Source of the DNA: Methylomonas sp. 11b
Lineage (GTDB): Bacteria > Pseudomonadota > Gammaproteobacteria > Methylococcales > Methylomonadaceae
Length of the DNA: 64,000 nt
Assembly (NCBI RefSeq): GCF_000515215.1
Contig: NZ_KI911557.1
Coordinates: forward strand, 5,203,741 to 5,267,740
Direction: 5' to 3'
The position numbers were made by a program, and so were the translations under genes. The notes under the pieces are model-generated. The model was not told the DNA's origin and made no database searches. It saw only the letters and a program-made list of their open reading frames with translations. Numbering within the stretch: the stretch's first letter is position 1; each line of letters begins with the position of its first letter. Shown one piece after another: positions 37,067 through 46,882 of this stretch.

Positions 37067-37426
37067 TTATCCTTTGCCGGGCAGCATACCGACCGTACCC
37101 GGTTTAATCCGTTTGCAACTAACTACGACATCTTGCTGACGGCATTTGGCTTCCTGTGGGTTGCTGCAGGTGTCGCAAACCGTATTGCCAGTACTTTTAA
37201 TCTCATCAACATGCCAACCGTAACCTTGGGATTGGCAAAATTTCTTACTGAATCTGTCGATATTGTAGTTTTTGGCAGCATTTTCCTTAGCTTTGCTCTC
37301 AACTTGGCAATGCTCTGGGGCCAGAGTGTTCGCCATAATGTCTCGATAAATATATTCGGTAGCTTGGACGGGGCTGGTCAACAACAAAGAGGCTAACAGG
37401 GTGCCGATAAACGTTGTTTTCATCAT
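37067..37426 (-). CDS. Small secreted cysteine-rich protein, unrecognised
   Basis: 119 residues (or 118 from the second ATG). A clear signal peptide (TTFIGTLLASLLLTSPVQA) precedes a mature domain with seven cysteines, among them CDTC and CRQQ...CKRI, ending in a glycine-rich tail. The start has a GAGGA sequence formed by the last codons of the upstream gene, so the two are translationally linked. I do not know the family; disulfide-stabilised periplasmic location is inferred. Confidence 0.7.
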   Translation of the reverse strand: MMKTTFIGTLLASLLLTSPVQATEYIYRDIMANTLAPEHCQVESKAKENAAKNYNIDRFSKKFCQSQGYGWHVDEIKSTGNTVCDTCSNPQEAKCRQQDVVVSCKRIKPGTVGMLPGKG

Positions 37427-37428
37427 AA

Positions 37429-37614
37429 TTAATCCTCGCGGTTGCCGATGACGCGGATGTTCATCAAGCGATTCTCTTCGGCAATTTGGTCCTTGATGGG
37501 GGCAAATTTTTCGTTTTCGCTCATTTTTACCGCCAGGATGGCGCCAACAACAACTGCGGTAGCCAGCACCACATACAACACGAAGTTATCTTTTTCTTGT
37601 TTTACTTCTGTCAT
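37429..37614 (-). CDS. Small single-span membrane protein, paralogue of 11919-12113
   Basis: 61 residues with AGAGGT nine bases upstream of the ATG. TEVKQEKDNF is followed by one membrane helix (about 11-29) and a charged tail. It shares EKDNF, LY.V, GA.L.VK and an IAE tail segment with the FNR-linked protein at 11919, but no FNR box is present here. Its leader contains an inverted repeat (37644-37651 with 37695-37702). It precedes the secreted Cys-rich protein. Function unknown. Confidence 0.72.
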   Translation of the reverse strand: MTEVKQEKDNFVLYVVLATAVVVGAILAVKMSENEKFAPIKDQIAEENRLMNIRVIGNRED

Positions 37615-38183
37615 GGTTTTACCTCTTGTAATAGTAAATCGGTCAGTGCCGAACCGAATTTGTATTGAAAAACCTGTTCGCCCTATAACGGGGCCGGCAC
37701 TGATTTGACGTCAATTACAGCGATTTCTCCGATACCAAAGGCATGCCGCCGAGCCAGATCGAATATTTCGCTGAAAGCATTGAATGCATCAGCCAGGAAT
37801 TGCGTTACACCTCCATATAAGCAGTGCCAGATTGAAAAAGCCTGATTTAGGCATTTCCGGACCGCTTCATGGTAGCGAATCGAAACAATAAAAGAAATGA
37901 GCGGGCTTGTCAAACAAATATCGTATCAATATTATGCGTTTGCCATTGTTTTCGCAAAGACTGTCCGCAAATAGCGCTTGGATTATGCGCTATCATCTGC
38001 TTCCCCAATCTGTCCAGGCGCGGTTTGGCTGGAAAAACCGGCGGCCTTTTATTTGAAAAGTTTGGAAAACGGAGTGTATATCGGCGATAAAATACTCGCG
38101 AAGTTGAAATTAACGATTATCCTGGTAGTCTTCGGTTTTGATCTTGTCTAATTACTTTAATCACATGAATAGAAAAATCTCAT
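37615..38183. other. 569-bp divergent intergenic region
   Basis: Within this stretch CAGTGCCG (37644-37651) pairs with CGGCACTG (37695-37702) around a 43-base loop, in the leader of the 61-residue protein, and a TTGACGTCAA palindrome follows at 37705-37714. A minus-strand frame of 76 residues (37683-37913) shows no recognisable features and is probably not real. No RNA gene recognised. Confidence 0.45.
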
Positions 38184-38723
38184 ATGCAAACATTGACTAG
38201 AAAAATTAAAAAAAATGTGACGGTGATTTTTTTAGGTGCATTGCTTCCGGCGCTCAACCCGGCTTGGGCGGAATCCGACAAGCAACTCCAGGAAAAAACC
38301 CTCAAAGCGCGGGAAATGATTCATCAGAAAGATATGGATCACTCCGCTCATGCCAATCTGGCAGAAAACACCGAGGGATTTCGTGGAGTTTTTTACGGAT
38401 ACTTGCCGTGTAAGGAAAAAGATTGCGATGGTTTCAAAATGACCTTGTCCTTGAAACAAAAGAACAATTATTTATTGGTCACCCAATACGCAAAAGCCTC
38501 TTCCAGAGAGTTTTACGAAAAAGGTAAGTACGACTGGGATGATAAAACTCGCATACTGTCGTTAACCTCCAATAAAAACGATCTGAATCGCAAATTCAGC
38601 ATCAAAGACGAAGGGACATTGATACAGCTCAATAGTGATGGCACGCCCATGCTGGGCGACCAGGACGACTACACGTTGGCAAGGAGTGATAAATCAAAAT
38701 CGAGGGAAGTGCACATTCATTAA
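38184..38723 (+). CDS. NlpE N-terminal-domain protein (copper-response type)
   Basis: 179 residues. A signal peptide (through about residue 28, ALNPAWA) is followed by a His/Met-containing stretch (MIHQKDMDHSAHANLAE) and an NlpE-like beta-barrel domain: FRGVFYGYLPCKEKDCDGFKMTLSLKQ matches the GVYYGxLPCADCxGI pattern with its two cysteines. There is no lipobox, unlike E. coli NlpE. Relatives sense surface or copper stress; the His/Met tract suggests metal binding. It ends with HIH. No ribosome binding site stands out at this ATG. Confidence 0.78.
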   Translation: MQTLTRKIKKNVTVIFLGALLPALNPAWAESDKQLQEKTLKAREMIHQKDMDHSAHANLAENTEGFRGVFYGYLPCKEKDCDGFKMTLSLKQKNNYLLVTQYAKASSREFYEKGKYDWDDKTRILSLTSNKNDLNRKFSIKDEGTLIQLNSDGTPMLGDQDDYTLARSDKSKSREVHIH

Positions 38724-38740
38724 TCTATGCCCGGAACGAG

Positions 38741-38775
38741 CTAGCCGGTATTTTAGGTAACGCCGGCTAGTTATA
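38741..38775 (+). terminator. Probable terminator after the NlpE-like gene
   Basis: CTAGCCGG (38741-38748) pairs with CCGGCTAG (38763-38770) around 14 bases; a short AT-rich stretch (TTATAAAAAT) follows. Confidence 0.55.
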
Positions 38776-38835
38776 AAAATAGGCTGTTGGACGCAAAACA
38801 CCGATACAGTCTATGTAGTTTGAAATTCACGCTGA

Positions 38836-39363
38836 TTAGACTAAATAGTCGTTTTTCAACTTCACGTAATGTTTGGCGGAATATTCCAGAAAGTTTTTTT
38901 CCTCGTCGGTAAGTGCCCGCATCTGCTTGGCTGGAGCACCAACATATAAATAACCGCCTTCCAACTTCTTGCCGGGCGGCACCAGCGCTCCCGCACCCAA
39001 CATCACATAATCTCCCAACTCGGCATCGTCCATCACAATGGCACCTATGCCAATAAGGCAATAATCACCTATCGTACAGGCGTGCACTACGGCGCGATGA
39101 CCGATGGTTACGCCTTTACCAATTGTTAACGGATGGCCTTGTGGAGAATAGTCGCCGGCGTGGGAGACGTGCAATACCGCGCCGTCCTGAACGTTAGTAC
39201 CGTCGCCGATGCTGACGGCTTCCACATCGCCGCGTATCACCGTGGTTGGCCACACCGATACATCGTCGCCGATTGTCACATCGCCGATCACGACCGCCGC
39301 GTCATCTATGTAAACATTTTTGCCGACGTTGGGCTGTTTGCCCTTATATGTTCTGATCGCCAC
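38836..39363 (-). CDS. Gamma-class carbonic anhydrase-like hexapeptide-repeat protein
   Basis: 175 residues. A left-handed beta-helix is shown by repeated hexapeptides (VVIGDVTIGDDVSVWPTTVIRGD). The metal-binding histidines are in VQDGAVLHVSH and TIGHRAVVHACTIG, as in YrdA/PaaY-type gamma carbonic anhydrases. Activity as carbonic anhydrase is not certain, since many homologues are inactive or act on other substrates. Divergent from the SPFH-domain gene. Confidence 0.92.
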   Translation of the reverse strand: MAIRTYKGKQPNVGKNVYIDDAAVVIGDVTIGDDVSVWPTTVIRGDVEAVSIGDGTNVQDGAVLHVSHAGDYSPQGHPLTIGKGVTIGHRAVVHACTIGDYCLIGIGAIVMDDAELGDYVMLGAGALVPPGKKLEGGYLYVGAPAKQMRALTDEEKNFLEYSAKHYVKLKNDYLV

Positions 39364-39443
39364 CGCTTCTCCAGTTTTTTGCCATACTTAAACCGCGATG
39401 TTACGCAATTAATCACTTCTTCTCCAGTCCAGCGAGGGTAGTA

Positions 39444-40454
39444 ATGGCATTTATAGACGGTATCAAACGGCAACTGCGTTCGGTTATCGAGTGGGAAAAT
39501 CCCGACCCCGATCTGTTGTTGGCGCAATGGACTGAAAACGGCGACGAAATTAAAAATGCCTCCAAATTGATCGTCGGTCCGGGACAGGGCTGTATTTTTG
39601 TGTATCAGGGCCAGGTTAAGGCGATTATCGAAGAACAGTGCACAATCAACCTAGAGACTGATAACGTGCCGTTCTGGACCACGATCAAGAAATTCATGCA
39701 GTTTTTCGAGAGTGAACATAAGGTGGGGATTTATTTCTTCCGTAAAACCAAGATTCTCGATCAGAAGTGGGGCACTACCTCGCCAATCAAATATCAGGAC
39801 CCGAAATATCATTTCCCGGTCGCGTTAAAAGCCTACGGCAACTACAGCTACCAAATAGCCGATGCCAACGATTTCTTCGTCAACATCGTCGGCAGTCACA
39901 ACCAAATGCGCATAGACGATTTCCGCAACATTCTTTCCGCGCGAATCATCAACCCGATTTCCGATTATCTGGCGGAATGCCAGCATAGCTTTGCCGACAT
40001 CGACGCCAACCGTGACGAAATAGCTCGTGGCATAGCCATTAAACTGGCCATCGTGTTTCGTAAGTTGGGTTTTAGCATTAGCGATTTTCGCATCGAAGGT
40101 ACCGATTTCGATGAAGATACCTTGCGCCGCATCAACCGGATTGCCGATCTGACCGCTGAAGCGCAAGCCGCGCAAGCGGTGGGTCTGGATTACGCCAAGG
40201 TGCAACAGCTGGATGCCTTGCGCGAAGCCGCCCGCAATGAGGGCGGCGGCGCCGGGCTTGGCATGGGGATGGGGGCCGGCATCGGCTTGGGGCAAAGCAT
40301 GGCTCAATCGCTGGGCGCGACGACTAATCAGGCTGCTACCGATAGTAATCAAACTGTCGCCAAGCTTACCGAATTGAAGCAGCTATTCGAAGCGCAGCTG
40401 ATAACCGAGGCCGAATACGCCGCCAAGAAACAACAAATATTGGACAAGTTTTAG
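39444..40454 (+). CDS. SPFH-domain (virion core protein-like, YdjI-type) protein
   Basis: 336 residues. The N-terminal SPFH-like domain (FIDGIKRQLRSVIEWENPDPDLLLAQW and VGPGQGCIFVYQGQ) leads to a glycine/methionine-rich linker (GLGMGMGAGIGLGQS, about 270-290) and a C-terminal SHOCT helix pair (KLTELKQLFEAQLITEAEYAAKKQQILD). It is one base from the Zn-ribbon gene, and this pairing recurs in bacteria. Membrane scaffolding or stress function is inferred only. Confidence 0.85.
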   Translation: MAFIDGIKRQLRSVIEWENPDPDLLLAQWTENGDEIKNASKLIVGPGQGCIFVYQGQVKAIIEEQCTINLETDNVPFWTTIKKFMQFFESEHKVGIYFFRKTKILDQKWGTTSPIKYQDPKYHFPVALKAYGNYSYQIADANDFFVNIVGSHNQMRIDDFRNILSARIINPISDYLAECQHSFADIDANRDEIARGIAIKLAIVFRKLGFSISDFRIEGTDFDEDTLRRINRIADLTAEAQAAQAVGLDYAKVQQLDALREAARNEGGGAGLGMGMGAGIGLGQSMAQSLGATTNQAATDSNQTVAKLTELKQLFEAQLITEAEYAAKKQQILDKF

Positions 40455-40455
40455 C

Positions 40456-41127
40456 ATGGCCAATTGCACCAGTTGTTCCGCGCCTTTACCCGCTAACACG
40501 CAATATTGCAGTTATTGCGGGGTCCGCAACGATATTGACTTGCAAGGCAAGCACGACTATCAAGTCATCGATTCCACCAGCGAGCGCGTGTGCCCGGAAT
40601 GCGCACAAAGCCTGCAAACTATCAGTCTGGATGCCGCTGGTGCCTTGCATATTGAGCGGTGCGCCAACTGCTATGGCTTATTTTTCGATCCCGGTGAAAT
40701 TGAAACCTTGCTGGATAGCGCGGTAGCGCCGGTTGTTACCGTTAATTTAGAACTGCTGAGCAACATCAACCAAGACCGGTATCCGAAAAATGCTACGGTA
40801 AAATATCTGAAATGCCCGGTGTGCCAGGTGTTAATGAATCGGGTGATCTACGGCTATCGCAGCGGTGTGATTATCGACCAATGCAGAAGCCATGGCATTT
40901 GGCTGGACGGCGGGCAAATCAGCCACCTGTTGGAGTGGAAAAAAGCCGGCGGTCAGATTTTGAATCAGCAAAAAATCGCTGCTAAACAGGAAAAAGCCGA
41001 TTCCGAACAATTCAAAAAAGCCTTTCGGAAAGACTATTCTCGGCCGCAACAAAGCTACGGCGAACAGAGTGTAGATGGCGATTTGGTGGCGTCGGTAGCC
41101 GAAGTGATATTCAAGATTTTTGAATAA
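40456..41127 (+). CDS. Zinc-ribbon protein (zf-TFIIB type)
   Basis: 223 residues. Three cysteine clusters: CTSCSAPLPANTQYCSYCG at the N-terminus, CPECAQ...CANCYGLFFDPGEIETLL, and CPVCQVLMNR...CRSHGIWLDGGQISHLL, the last two being zf-TFIIB motifs with the typical W/F-D-GE/Q signature. The C-terminal third is charged and helical. Co-transcribed with the SPFH gene. Its last 17 bases overlap convergent ubiC. Confidence 0.85.
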   Translation: MANCTSCSAPLPANTQYCSYCGVRNDIDLQGKHDYQVIDSTSERVCPECAQSLQTISLDAAGALHIERCANCYGLFFDPGEIETLLDSAVAPVVTVNLELLSNINQDRYPKNATVKYLKCPVCQVLMNRVIYGYRSGVIIDQCRSHGIWLDGGQISHLLEWKKAGGQILNQQKIAAKQEKADSEQFKKAFRKDYSRPQQSYGEQSVDGDLVASVAEVIFKIFE

Positions 41128-41719
41128 ACGGCTTAACGGTTTCCGGCGGGTGTTCAACTGCCGGCGTCAGCACCGCAGGTAAAAAAAACTCTGCCACCAG
41201 CAACGGTTGCCGATGGATTGCGTAGACAGTTCGGCGTCCCCAAATAGCCTCATCAACACCAACCGCCGTTTGCAGACCTGGCGACCAAATGCCGCTATCG
41301 GCCCGGCTAAATTGTCGCTGGCGGCGCTCCAAATCCGGATAAGCGAAAATCACTTCACCCAAGGGCCTGGTGCCGAGATGGGATAAATTGCGATGGGCGA
41401 TTTCGATGGTGGGTTCCGGCAGGATGGTGCGAGCCAGCACCAAGGGCTCGCCATCGGCGTGCAACAGCACTTCGCGGATCAATTGGTAGCGGCACGGCGG
41501 CAAGCCCAATAGCCGGCATTCGTCTATGAAAGCCGGTTTCCAGCGGTGGAACAGCACTTTTACGCCGAAACGCTTGCCGTGTATGCCGCGCAGACGTTTG
41601 GTCAGCGAGCCGGTTTCATTAAGCCAGGATTGCAAATTGTCCGGCAGTTGCCGTTGGCTGCTCTGTTCGTGGCTTTTCCAGATGGGCGGACGGCTGAATA
41701 GAAAACTTTTGTCGGGCAA
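41111..41719 (-). CDS. ubiC: Chorismate lyase
   Basis: 202 residues. LQSWLNETGSLTKRLRGIHGKRFGVKVLF, REVLLHADGEPLVLARTILPEPTI and LGEVIFAYPDLERR are the UbiC pattern (conserved Arg and Glu active-site residues). It makes 4-hydroxybenzoate from chorismate, the first step of ubiquinone formation. It ends the recG transcript, three bases after recG, and overlaps the convergent Zn-ribbon gene. Confidence 0.92.
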   Translation of the reverse strand: MPDKSFLFSRPPIWKSHEQSSQRQLPDNLQSWLNETGSLTKRLRGIHGKRFGVKVLFHRWKPAFIDECRLLGLPPCRYQLIREVLLHADGEPLVLARTILPEPTIEIAHRNLSHLGTRPLGEVIFAYPDLERRQRQFSRADSGIWSPGLQTAVGVDEAIWGRRTVYAIHRQPLLVAEFFLPAVLTPAVEHPPETVKPFIQKS

Positions 41720-41722
41720 GCG

Positions 41723-43810
41723 TTAAACCTCGGCGTAATGGCGGCTATGGCCGATCCAGCGTTGGATCAGCGGTTGAATGGCGTTGGGGTGTTGGCGATG
41801 GATCAATTGCGCGGCGGCCGGGATCAGTTCCAGCAAGTCGCAGTCCCGGCTCAAGTCAGCGATTTTGAACTGAATCTGCCCGGTTTGGCGAGTGCCCATG
41901 ACTTCGCCGGGGCCGCGCAGTTCCAAGTCTTTTTCGGCGATGACGAAGCCGTCGTTGCTTTCTTTCAGAATAGCCAGTCGTTGCTTGCCGGCTTGCGAGA
42001 GCGGTGACTGGTATAACAGCAGACAATAGCTGTCTTGATTGCCGCGGCCAACCCGACCACGTAATTGGTGCAATTGCGACAAGCCCAAACGCTCCGGATT
42101 TTCGATGATCATCAAGCCGGCGTTGGGTACGTCCACGCCGACCTCAATCACGGTGGTGGCGACCAATAAATCGCAATCGCGATTTTTAAAGGCCTGCATT
42201 ACCGCGTCTTTTTCAGCGGCTTTCATCCGGCCGTGCACCAGTCCGACGCGCACATTCGACAAAGCTTGGCACAGATAGGCCGCGGTTTTCTCGGCGGCTT
42301 CGCATTGCAGAACTTCCGATTCTTCGATCAAGGTGCAGACCCAGTAGGCCTGCCGTTGCTGCGCGACCCAATGTTCGATGCGGCCGATGACTTCTTCCCG
42401 GCGTGCCGAGGAAATCACGCTGGTGGCGATGGGTTTACGGCCGGGCGGCAGCTCGTCGATGATGGAAATGTCCAGGTCGGAATATTGCAGCATCGCCAAG
42501 GTCCGCGGAATCGGCGTGGCGGTCATGATTAATTGATGCGGTCTTAAGCCGCCATGCTGGCCTTTTTCGCGCAGGGCTAATCGTTGATGAACCCCGAAGC
42601 GGTGCTGTTCGTCGATAACGATCAAACCCAGCTTATGAAAATGCACACTATCCTGAAACAGCGCGTGCGTGCCAATCACGATATTGGCCGTGCCGTCTGC
42701 CAGGGCGTCCAACGTGGATTGCCGGGCTTTACCTTTCAATTGGCCGGTCAGAAACAGCACTTGATAGCCGGTCTCGGCGAACCATAGGCTGAAGTTACGA
42801 AAGTGTTGTTCGGCCAATAATTCCGTTGGCGCCATGATCGCGACTTGATAACCCGAGTTCAAAGCAAGCAAGCTTGCCAAAGCGGCCACTACGGTTTTGC
42901 CGGAACCGACATCGCCTTGCACGAGGCGCAGCATCGGTTGTGCTTGGCGGCAATCGCTTTCGATTTCGGCGGTCACTCGCTGTTGCGCAGCGGTCAGTTG
43001 AAACGGCAAGCCTTGCAGAAATGCCTGTTTCGCAGCCTGGTTTATTTCGAAAACCGGCGATTGCCAGCTTTTATAAGCCAATTTGCCTTGCAGTAGCGCC
43101 AGATGGTGGGCTAAAAATTCCTCAAAAACCAGGCGTTTTAAGGCGGGCAGGGAGCCGCCGCTGATGATCTCCGCCGATAACTGCGGTGGCGGATTGTGTA
43201 GAGTTTGCAGCGCGTCGTTCAGCGTAGGGTAGCCATACTCGGCCAACAAATTGGCCGGTAGCCAGTCCGTGATCGCGTTGTCGCTTGCCAAACATAGTGC
43301 TAATGCCTGTTTGATGGCTTTACGCAATGCGGATTGGGAAATACCTTCGGTCAGCGGGTAAACCGGTGTTAACGTGGTTTCCAGGAGTTGCTCGGCAGCA
43401 GAAACGATTTTATATTCCGGATGCACCATTTCCAGGCCGTTGTAACCGTAACGGATTTCACCGAAACAGCCGAGCAGGGTGCCGGGTTTAAGTTGTTGGC
43501 TTTGTTGGACGGTGAAGTGAAAAAACCGGATCGACAAATTGCCGCTGTCGTCGGCAATGCGGCAAATCACGCTGGGCCGGCCACGCTGGATGCTGTCGGT
43601 AAATTCGACCGTACCGCAGACCAACGTGGTCATGCCCGGCAATAATTGAGCGATGGGAACGATACGGCTGCGGTCCTGATAACGCAAGGGTAGGTGGAAT
43701 AATAGGTCTTGCAGGGTATGGATGCCCAGTTTTTCCAGGCGGGCGGCGGATTGTGAACCGATGCCTGTCAGCGAGGTGACAGGCTGTTTATGCGGTTCCG
43801 GATGATTCAT
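41723..43810 (-). CDS. recG: ATP-dependent DNA helicase RecG
   Basis: 695 residues. The N-terminal wedge domain has the OB fold (LRYQDRSRIVPIAQL), then helicase motifs: VQGDVGSGKTVVAALA (Walker A), MAPTELLAEQHF, IDEQHRFGVHQR, TATPIPRTLAM, and LHQLRGRVGRG. It reverses stalled replication forks. Between ridA and ubiC in the minus-strand cluster. Confidence 0.97.
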   Translation of the reverse strand: MNHPEPHKQPVTSLTGIGSQSAARLEKLGIHTLQDLLFHLPLRYQDRSRIVPIAQLLPGMTTLVCGTVEFTDSIQRGRPSVICRIADDSGNLSIRFFHFTVQQSQQLKPGTLLGCFGEIRYGYNGLEMVHPEYKIVSAAEQLLETTLTPVYPLTEGISQSALRKAIKQALALCLASDNAITDWLPANLLAEYGYPTLNDALQTLHNPPPQLSAEIISGGSLPALKRLVFEEFLAHHLALLQGKLAYKSWQSPVFEINQAAKQAFLQGLPFQLTAAQQRVTAEIESDCRQAQPMLRLVQGDVGSGKTVVAALASLLALNSGYQVAIMAPTELLAEQHFRNFSLWFAETGYQVLFLTGQLKGKARQSTLDALADGTANIVIGTHALFQDSVHFHKLGLIVIDEQHRFGVHQRLALREKGQHGGLRPHQLIMTATPIPRTLAMLQYSDLDISIIDELPPGRKPIATSVISSARREEVIGRIEHWVAQQRQAYWVCTLIEESEVLQCEAAEKTAAYLCQALSNVRVGLVHGRMKAAEKDAVMQAFKNRDCDLLVATTVIEVGVDVPNAGLMIIENPERLGLSQLHQLRGRVGRGNQDSYCLLLYQSPLSQAGKQRLAILKESNDGFVIAEKDLELRGPGEVMGTRQTGQIQFKIADLSRDCDLLELIPAAAQLIHRQHPNAIQPLIQRWIGHSRHYAEV

Positions 43811-43852
43811 GAATACACAAATGAGGCCAGTTAAAGCGCCCCGTTGGCTTTA

Positions 43853-44248
43853 TCAGTAGTATTCGTTGCGCAATACCATCACGCCGTCCATTTCCACGCC
43901 TACGCCTTTGGGTAATGCCGCAACGCCAATCGCGGCGCGAGCGGGGTAGGGTTGGCTGAAGTATTCGGCCATGATTTCGTTGACGATAGGAAAATTGCTT
44001 AAATCGGTCAGAAACACATTCAGTTTGACGATGTCGTTGAAATCGCCGCCGGCGGCTTCGGCTACGGCTTTCAGGTTATCGAATACTCGGCGGATATGCA
44101 CGGCAATGTCGCCGTCGACGACTTGCATGGTTTCCGGGTCAAGCGGGATTTGTCCGGATAAATAAACCGTCTCGCCGACTTTGACGGCTTGCGAATAGGT
44201 GCCGATGGCTTGCGGGGCCAGAGGTGTCGAGATGATTTCCTTGTTCAT
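43853..44248 (-). CDS. ridA: RidA-family enamine/imine deaminase
   Basis: 131 residues. [56 protein letters not shown] and the substrate-binding arginine in [21 protein letters not shown] are the family signatures. It hydrolyses reactive 2-aminoacrylate-type imines. It follows spoT by one base, the usual gammaproteobacterial order. Confidence 0.95.
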   Translation of the reverse strand: MNKEIISTPLAPQAIGTYSQAVKVGETVYLSGQIPLDPETMQVVDGDIAVHIRRVFDNLKAVAEAAGGDFNDIVKLNVFLTDLSNFPIVNEIMAEYFSQPYPARAAIGVAALPKGVGVEMDGVMVLRNEYY

Positions 44249-44249
44249 G

Positions 44250-46433
44250 CTATGCCTTGATGCGGGTAATTTTTAAAACAATGGAGAGTTTTTTCAGTTT
44301 GCGGATGATATTGGCCAGATGCACGCGATCCTTCACGGCTAAGGTCAGCAAATCCACCGATACGCGATCATCCTGGCTGACCACGGTAATATTTTCGATA
44401 TTGGAATCCATGCTGGAGATGGTCGAGGCGATGGTGGCCAGCGAACCGCGTTGGTTTAACAATTCGATGCGAATTTCTGCGGGGAATTCGCCGCTGGCTT
44501 CCGGGCTCCATTCCACATCCAACCAAGTAGTCTGTTTTTTTCTGACTTCGTTGCTGTTGCGGCATTCGTGATGATGGACGACGATGCCCTTGCCGGGATT
44601 GAAGAAGCCGATAATCGAGTCGCCGGGAATTGGCCGGCAGCATTTGGCTAGGCTCACGACGATGCCTTCGGTGCCTTTGATGATTAAAGGGGTTTTGTGT
44701 GTGGATTCGTTGTCGTCGAGTTTGACGGCCGCGTTAACGTCGGTTTGGCTGATGCGTTTGGCCACCAGGAAAGGCATGCGATTACCCAGGCCGATGTCTT
44801 CCAGCAACTCGTTCATCGAGTGTTTTTTCAACACCTGCAATACCTGGATGATACGGGTGTTATCGACATTTTCCAGTTGAATGCCCAGGCTTTGCAATTC
44901 TTTTTCCAGCAGGCGGCGGCCCAGATTGATCGCTTCCTGCTGATTGAAGTTTTTCAAATAGGCGCGGATGCAGCTGCGGGCCTTGGCGGTGGTGACGTAG
45001 TTCAGCCAAAGGGGATTCGGTCTGGCCCAAGTGGCGGTAATGACTTCCACCGTCATACCGTTTTCCAGCTTGGTTTGAAGCGGCACCAGTTTCTTGTCGA
45101 TGCGCGCGGAAATACAGGCGTTGCCGACATCGGTATGTACCAGATAAGCAAAATCGACAATAGTCGCGCCGCGCGGCAGCTTGATGATTTTGCCTTTGGG
45201 GGTAAACACGAAAACTTCTTGCGGGAACAGATCGACTTTTAGGTTATCGATGAATTCCAGCGAATCACCAGCGGATTTTTGAATCTCCAGCAAATCGCGC
45301 AGCCACTCGTTGGCGCGGGCCTGGATGGTTTCACTTTTATCGTTGTCGGATTTGTATAGCCAATGCGCGGCAATCCCAGATTCCGAGAGACGGTGCATTT
45401 CGTGGGTGCGAATCTGAATTTCGATAGGCACGCCGTAGGGACCTATCAATATCGTGTGCAGCGATTGATAACCGTTGGCTTTGGGCAAGGCTATGTAGTC
45501 CTTGAAGCGGCCGGGAACGGGTTTATATAAATTGTGCACGCAGCCTAAAGCTCGGTAACAGTCGTCTACCTGATGGCAATAAATGCGGAAAGCGTAGACA
45601 TCAAAAACGTCGGTAAAGGAAATCCGTTTGCTGAGCATTTTTTGATAAATGCTGGCGATGTTTTTTTCGCGGCCCGCCACTGCGCCGTCCAAGTTGGATT
45701 CGTTTAGACGATTTTGGATGGCATTCTGGATGGTGTCGATGATTTCCTTGCGGTTACCGCGCGATTTTTTCACGGCATTATTGATAGCCGTATAGCGGTT
45801 GGGATAGAGCGCTTTAAAGCCCAACGATTCCAACTGATGCCGCACGTCGTTCATGCCCAGCCGATTGGCGATGGGGGCGTAAATTTCCAGCGTTTCCTTG
45901 GCAATGCGGCGTTTTTTATCGACCGGCATATTACCCATGGTTTGCATATTGTGCAAACGGTCGGCGAGTTTAACCACGATTACCCGTAGGTCTTGCGCCA
46001 TGGCCAGAAACATTTTTCTGACGTTTTCCGCTTGCGCTTCGGCACGGGAGCGGCTGTCGATTTTGGAGAGTTTGGTCACGCCATCAACCAGTTCAGCAAC
46101 TTCGACGCCAAACTGTTCCCCCAGTTGTTCCTTGCTGATAGGGGTGTCTTCGATGACATCGTGCAGAATGGCCGCCATGATGCCATGGTGATCCATGTGC
46201 ATGCTGGCTAGTGTAATCGCTACGGATACCGGATGGCAGATATAGGCTTCACCGCTTCTGCGGAATTGCCCGGAATGAGCGGCCGCGCCGAAATGGTAGG
46301 CGCGGATCACATCGTTGATTTGTTCTTGGTCGAGATAGCTGCGCAGGATCTCGCAGAGCTGGTGAAGAAGTTTTTCTTCAGGATGCTCGATAGCAGGTAG
46401 CGCTGGTGCGGGTTTGACAGCTATCTCGGGCAT
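44250..46433 (-). CDS. spoT: Bifunctional (p)ppGpp synthase/hydrolase
   Basis: 727 residues. The HD hydrolase domain is intact ([22 protein letters not shown] and ILHDVIEDT), then the RelA/SpoT synthetase domain ([27 protein letters not shown]), a TGS domain ([22 protein letters not shown]), and a C-terminal ACT domain. The intact HD motif makes it SpoT-type rather than RelA. Five bases after rpoZ. Confidence 0.97.
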   Translation of the reverse strand: MPEIAVKPAPALPAIEHPEEKLLHQLCEILRSYLDQEQINDVIRAYHFGAAAHSGQFRRSGEAYICHPVSVAITLASMHMDHHGIMAAILHDVIEDTPISKEQLGEQFGVEVAELVDGVTKLSKIDSRSRAEAQAENVRKMFLAMAQDLRVIVVKLADRLHNMQTMGNMPVDKKRRIAKETLEIYAPIANRLGMNDVRHQLESLGFKALYPNRYTAINNAVKKSRGNRKEIIDTIQNAIQNRLNESNLDGAVAGREKNIASIYQKMLSKRISFTDVFDVYAFRIYCHQVDDCYRALGCVHNLYKPVPGRFKDYIALPKANGYQSLHTILIGPYGVPIEIQIRTHEMHRLSESGIAAHWLYKSDNDKSETIQARANEWLRDLLEIQKSAGDSLEFIDNLKVDLFPQEVFVFTPKGKIIKLPRGATIVDFAYLVHTDVGNACISARIDKKLVPLQTKLENGMTVEVITATWARPNPLWLNYVTTAKARSCIRAYLKNFNQQEAINLGRRLLEKELQSLGIQLENVDNTRIIQVLQVLKKHSMNELLEDIGLGNRMPFLVAKRISQTDVNAAVKLDDNESTHKTPLIIKGTEGIVVSLAKCCRPIPGDSIIGFFNPGKGIVVHHHECRNSNEVRKKQTTWLDVEWSPEASGEFPAEIRIELLNQRGSLATIASTISSMDSNIENITVVSQDDRVSVDLLTLAVKDRVHLANIIRKLKKLSIVLKITRIKA

Positions 46434-46438
46434 GGGCG

Positions 46439-46678
46439 TTAGATTTCCAGATGGGTTTCCGAAACGTATCCGGCGCGATGCAAACGATCGATATTTTCTT
46501 CGTTAACAAAGCCAGCGGCAATTTCACGAAGTGCCAGGACAGTGTCTTTGTCTTTGCCGCGCGGAATGAATTCATCGGCGCCTTTTTCCAACTGCCGTGC
46601 TCTTTTGCTGGCGAGTAACACCAATTTGAAACGGTTTTCAACATTTTCCAAACAATCTTCAACGGTAACGCGTGCCAT
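46439..46678 (-). CDS. rpoZ: RNA polymerase omega subunit
   Basis: 79 residues, usual size. [33 protein letters not shown] is the omega signature. It starts the rpoZ-spoT-ridA-recG-ubiC cluster. gmk, which often precedes rpoZ, is not here; 475 bases without a clear gene lie upstream. Confidence 0.96.
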   Translation of the reverse strand: MARVTVEDCLENVENRFKLVLLASKRARQLEKGADEFIPRGKDKDTVLALREIAAGFVNEENIDRLHRAGYVSETHLEI

Positions 46679-46825
46679 GATTAAACCTTATCTGAGTTTG
46701 CGGGGGAGCTTTGCCCGGTAGACTGTAACAGTATCGAGCGGACAAGGTTGAATTATAAGATAAATGACGCACTTAGGCCAATCGAGGCTGCAAGCGGCTA
46801 GGTGGGGAGTGTAAAACGACAGGCA

Positions 46826-46849
46826 ATAAAAAGCCCGCTATACGCGGGC
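46826..46849 (-). terminator. Minus-strand intrinsic terminator
   Basis: GCCCGC (46833-46838) and GCGGGC (46844-46849) with a five-base loop; on the minus strand it is followed by TTTTTATT. It would stop transcription entering from the bepA gene or from a small transcript covering the 46883-47058 element. Confidence 0.75.
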
Positions 46850-46882
46850 CCGTCCTGTTTGTTGTAATTATTATTGTTATAG

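Noticed and set aside
37683..37913. 76-residue minus-strand frame in the 37.6-38.2 kb gap
   Set aside because: No recognisable motif or upstream binding site; composition not convincing.
38785..38794. TGTTGGACGC matching the end of the 176-bp element
   Set aside because: No matching inverted partner nearby; the same eight bases also occur in coding DNA, so it is likely chance.
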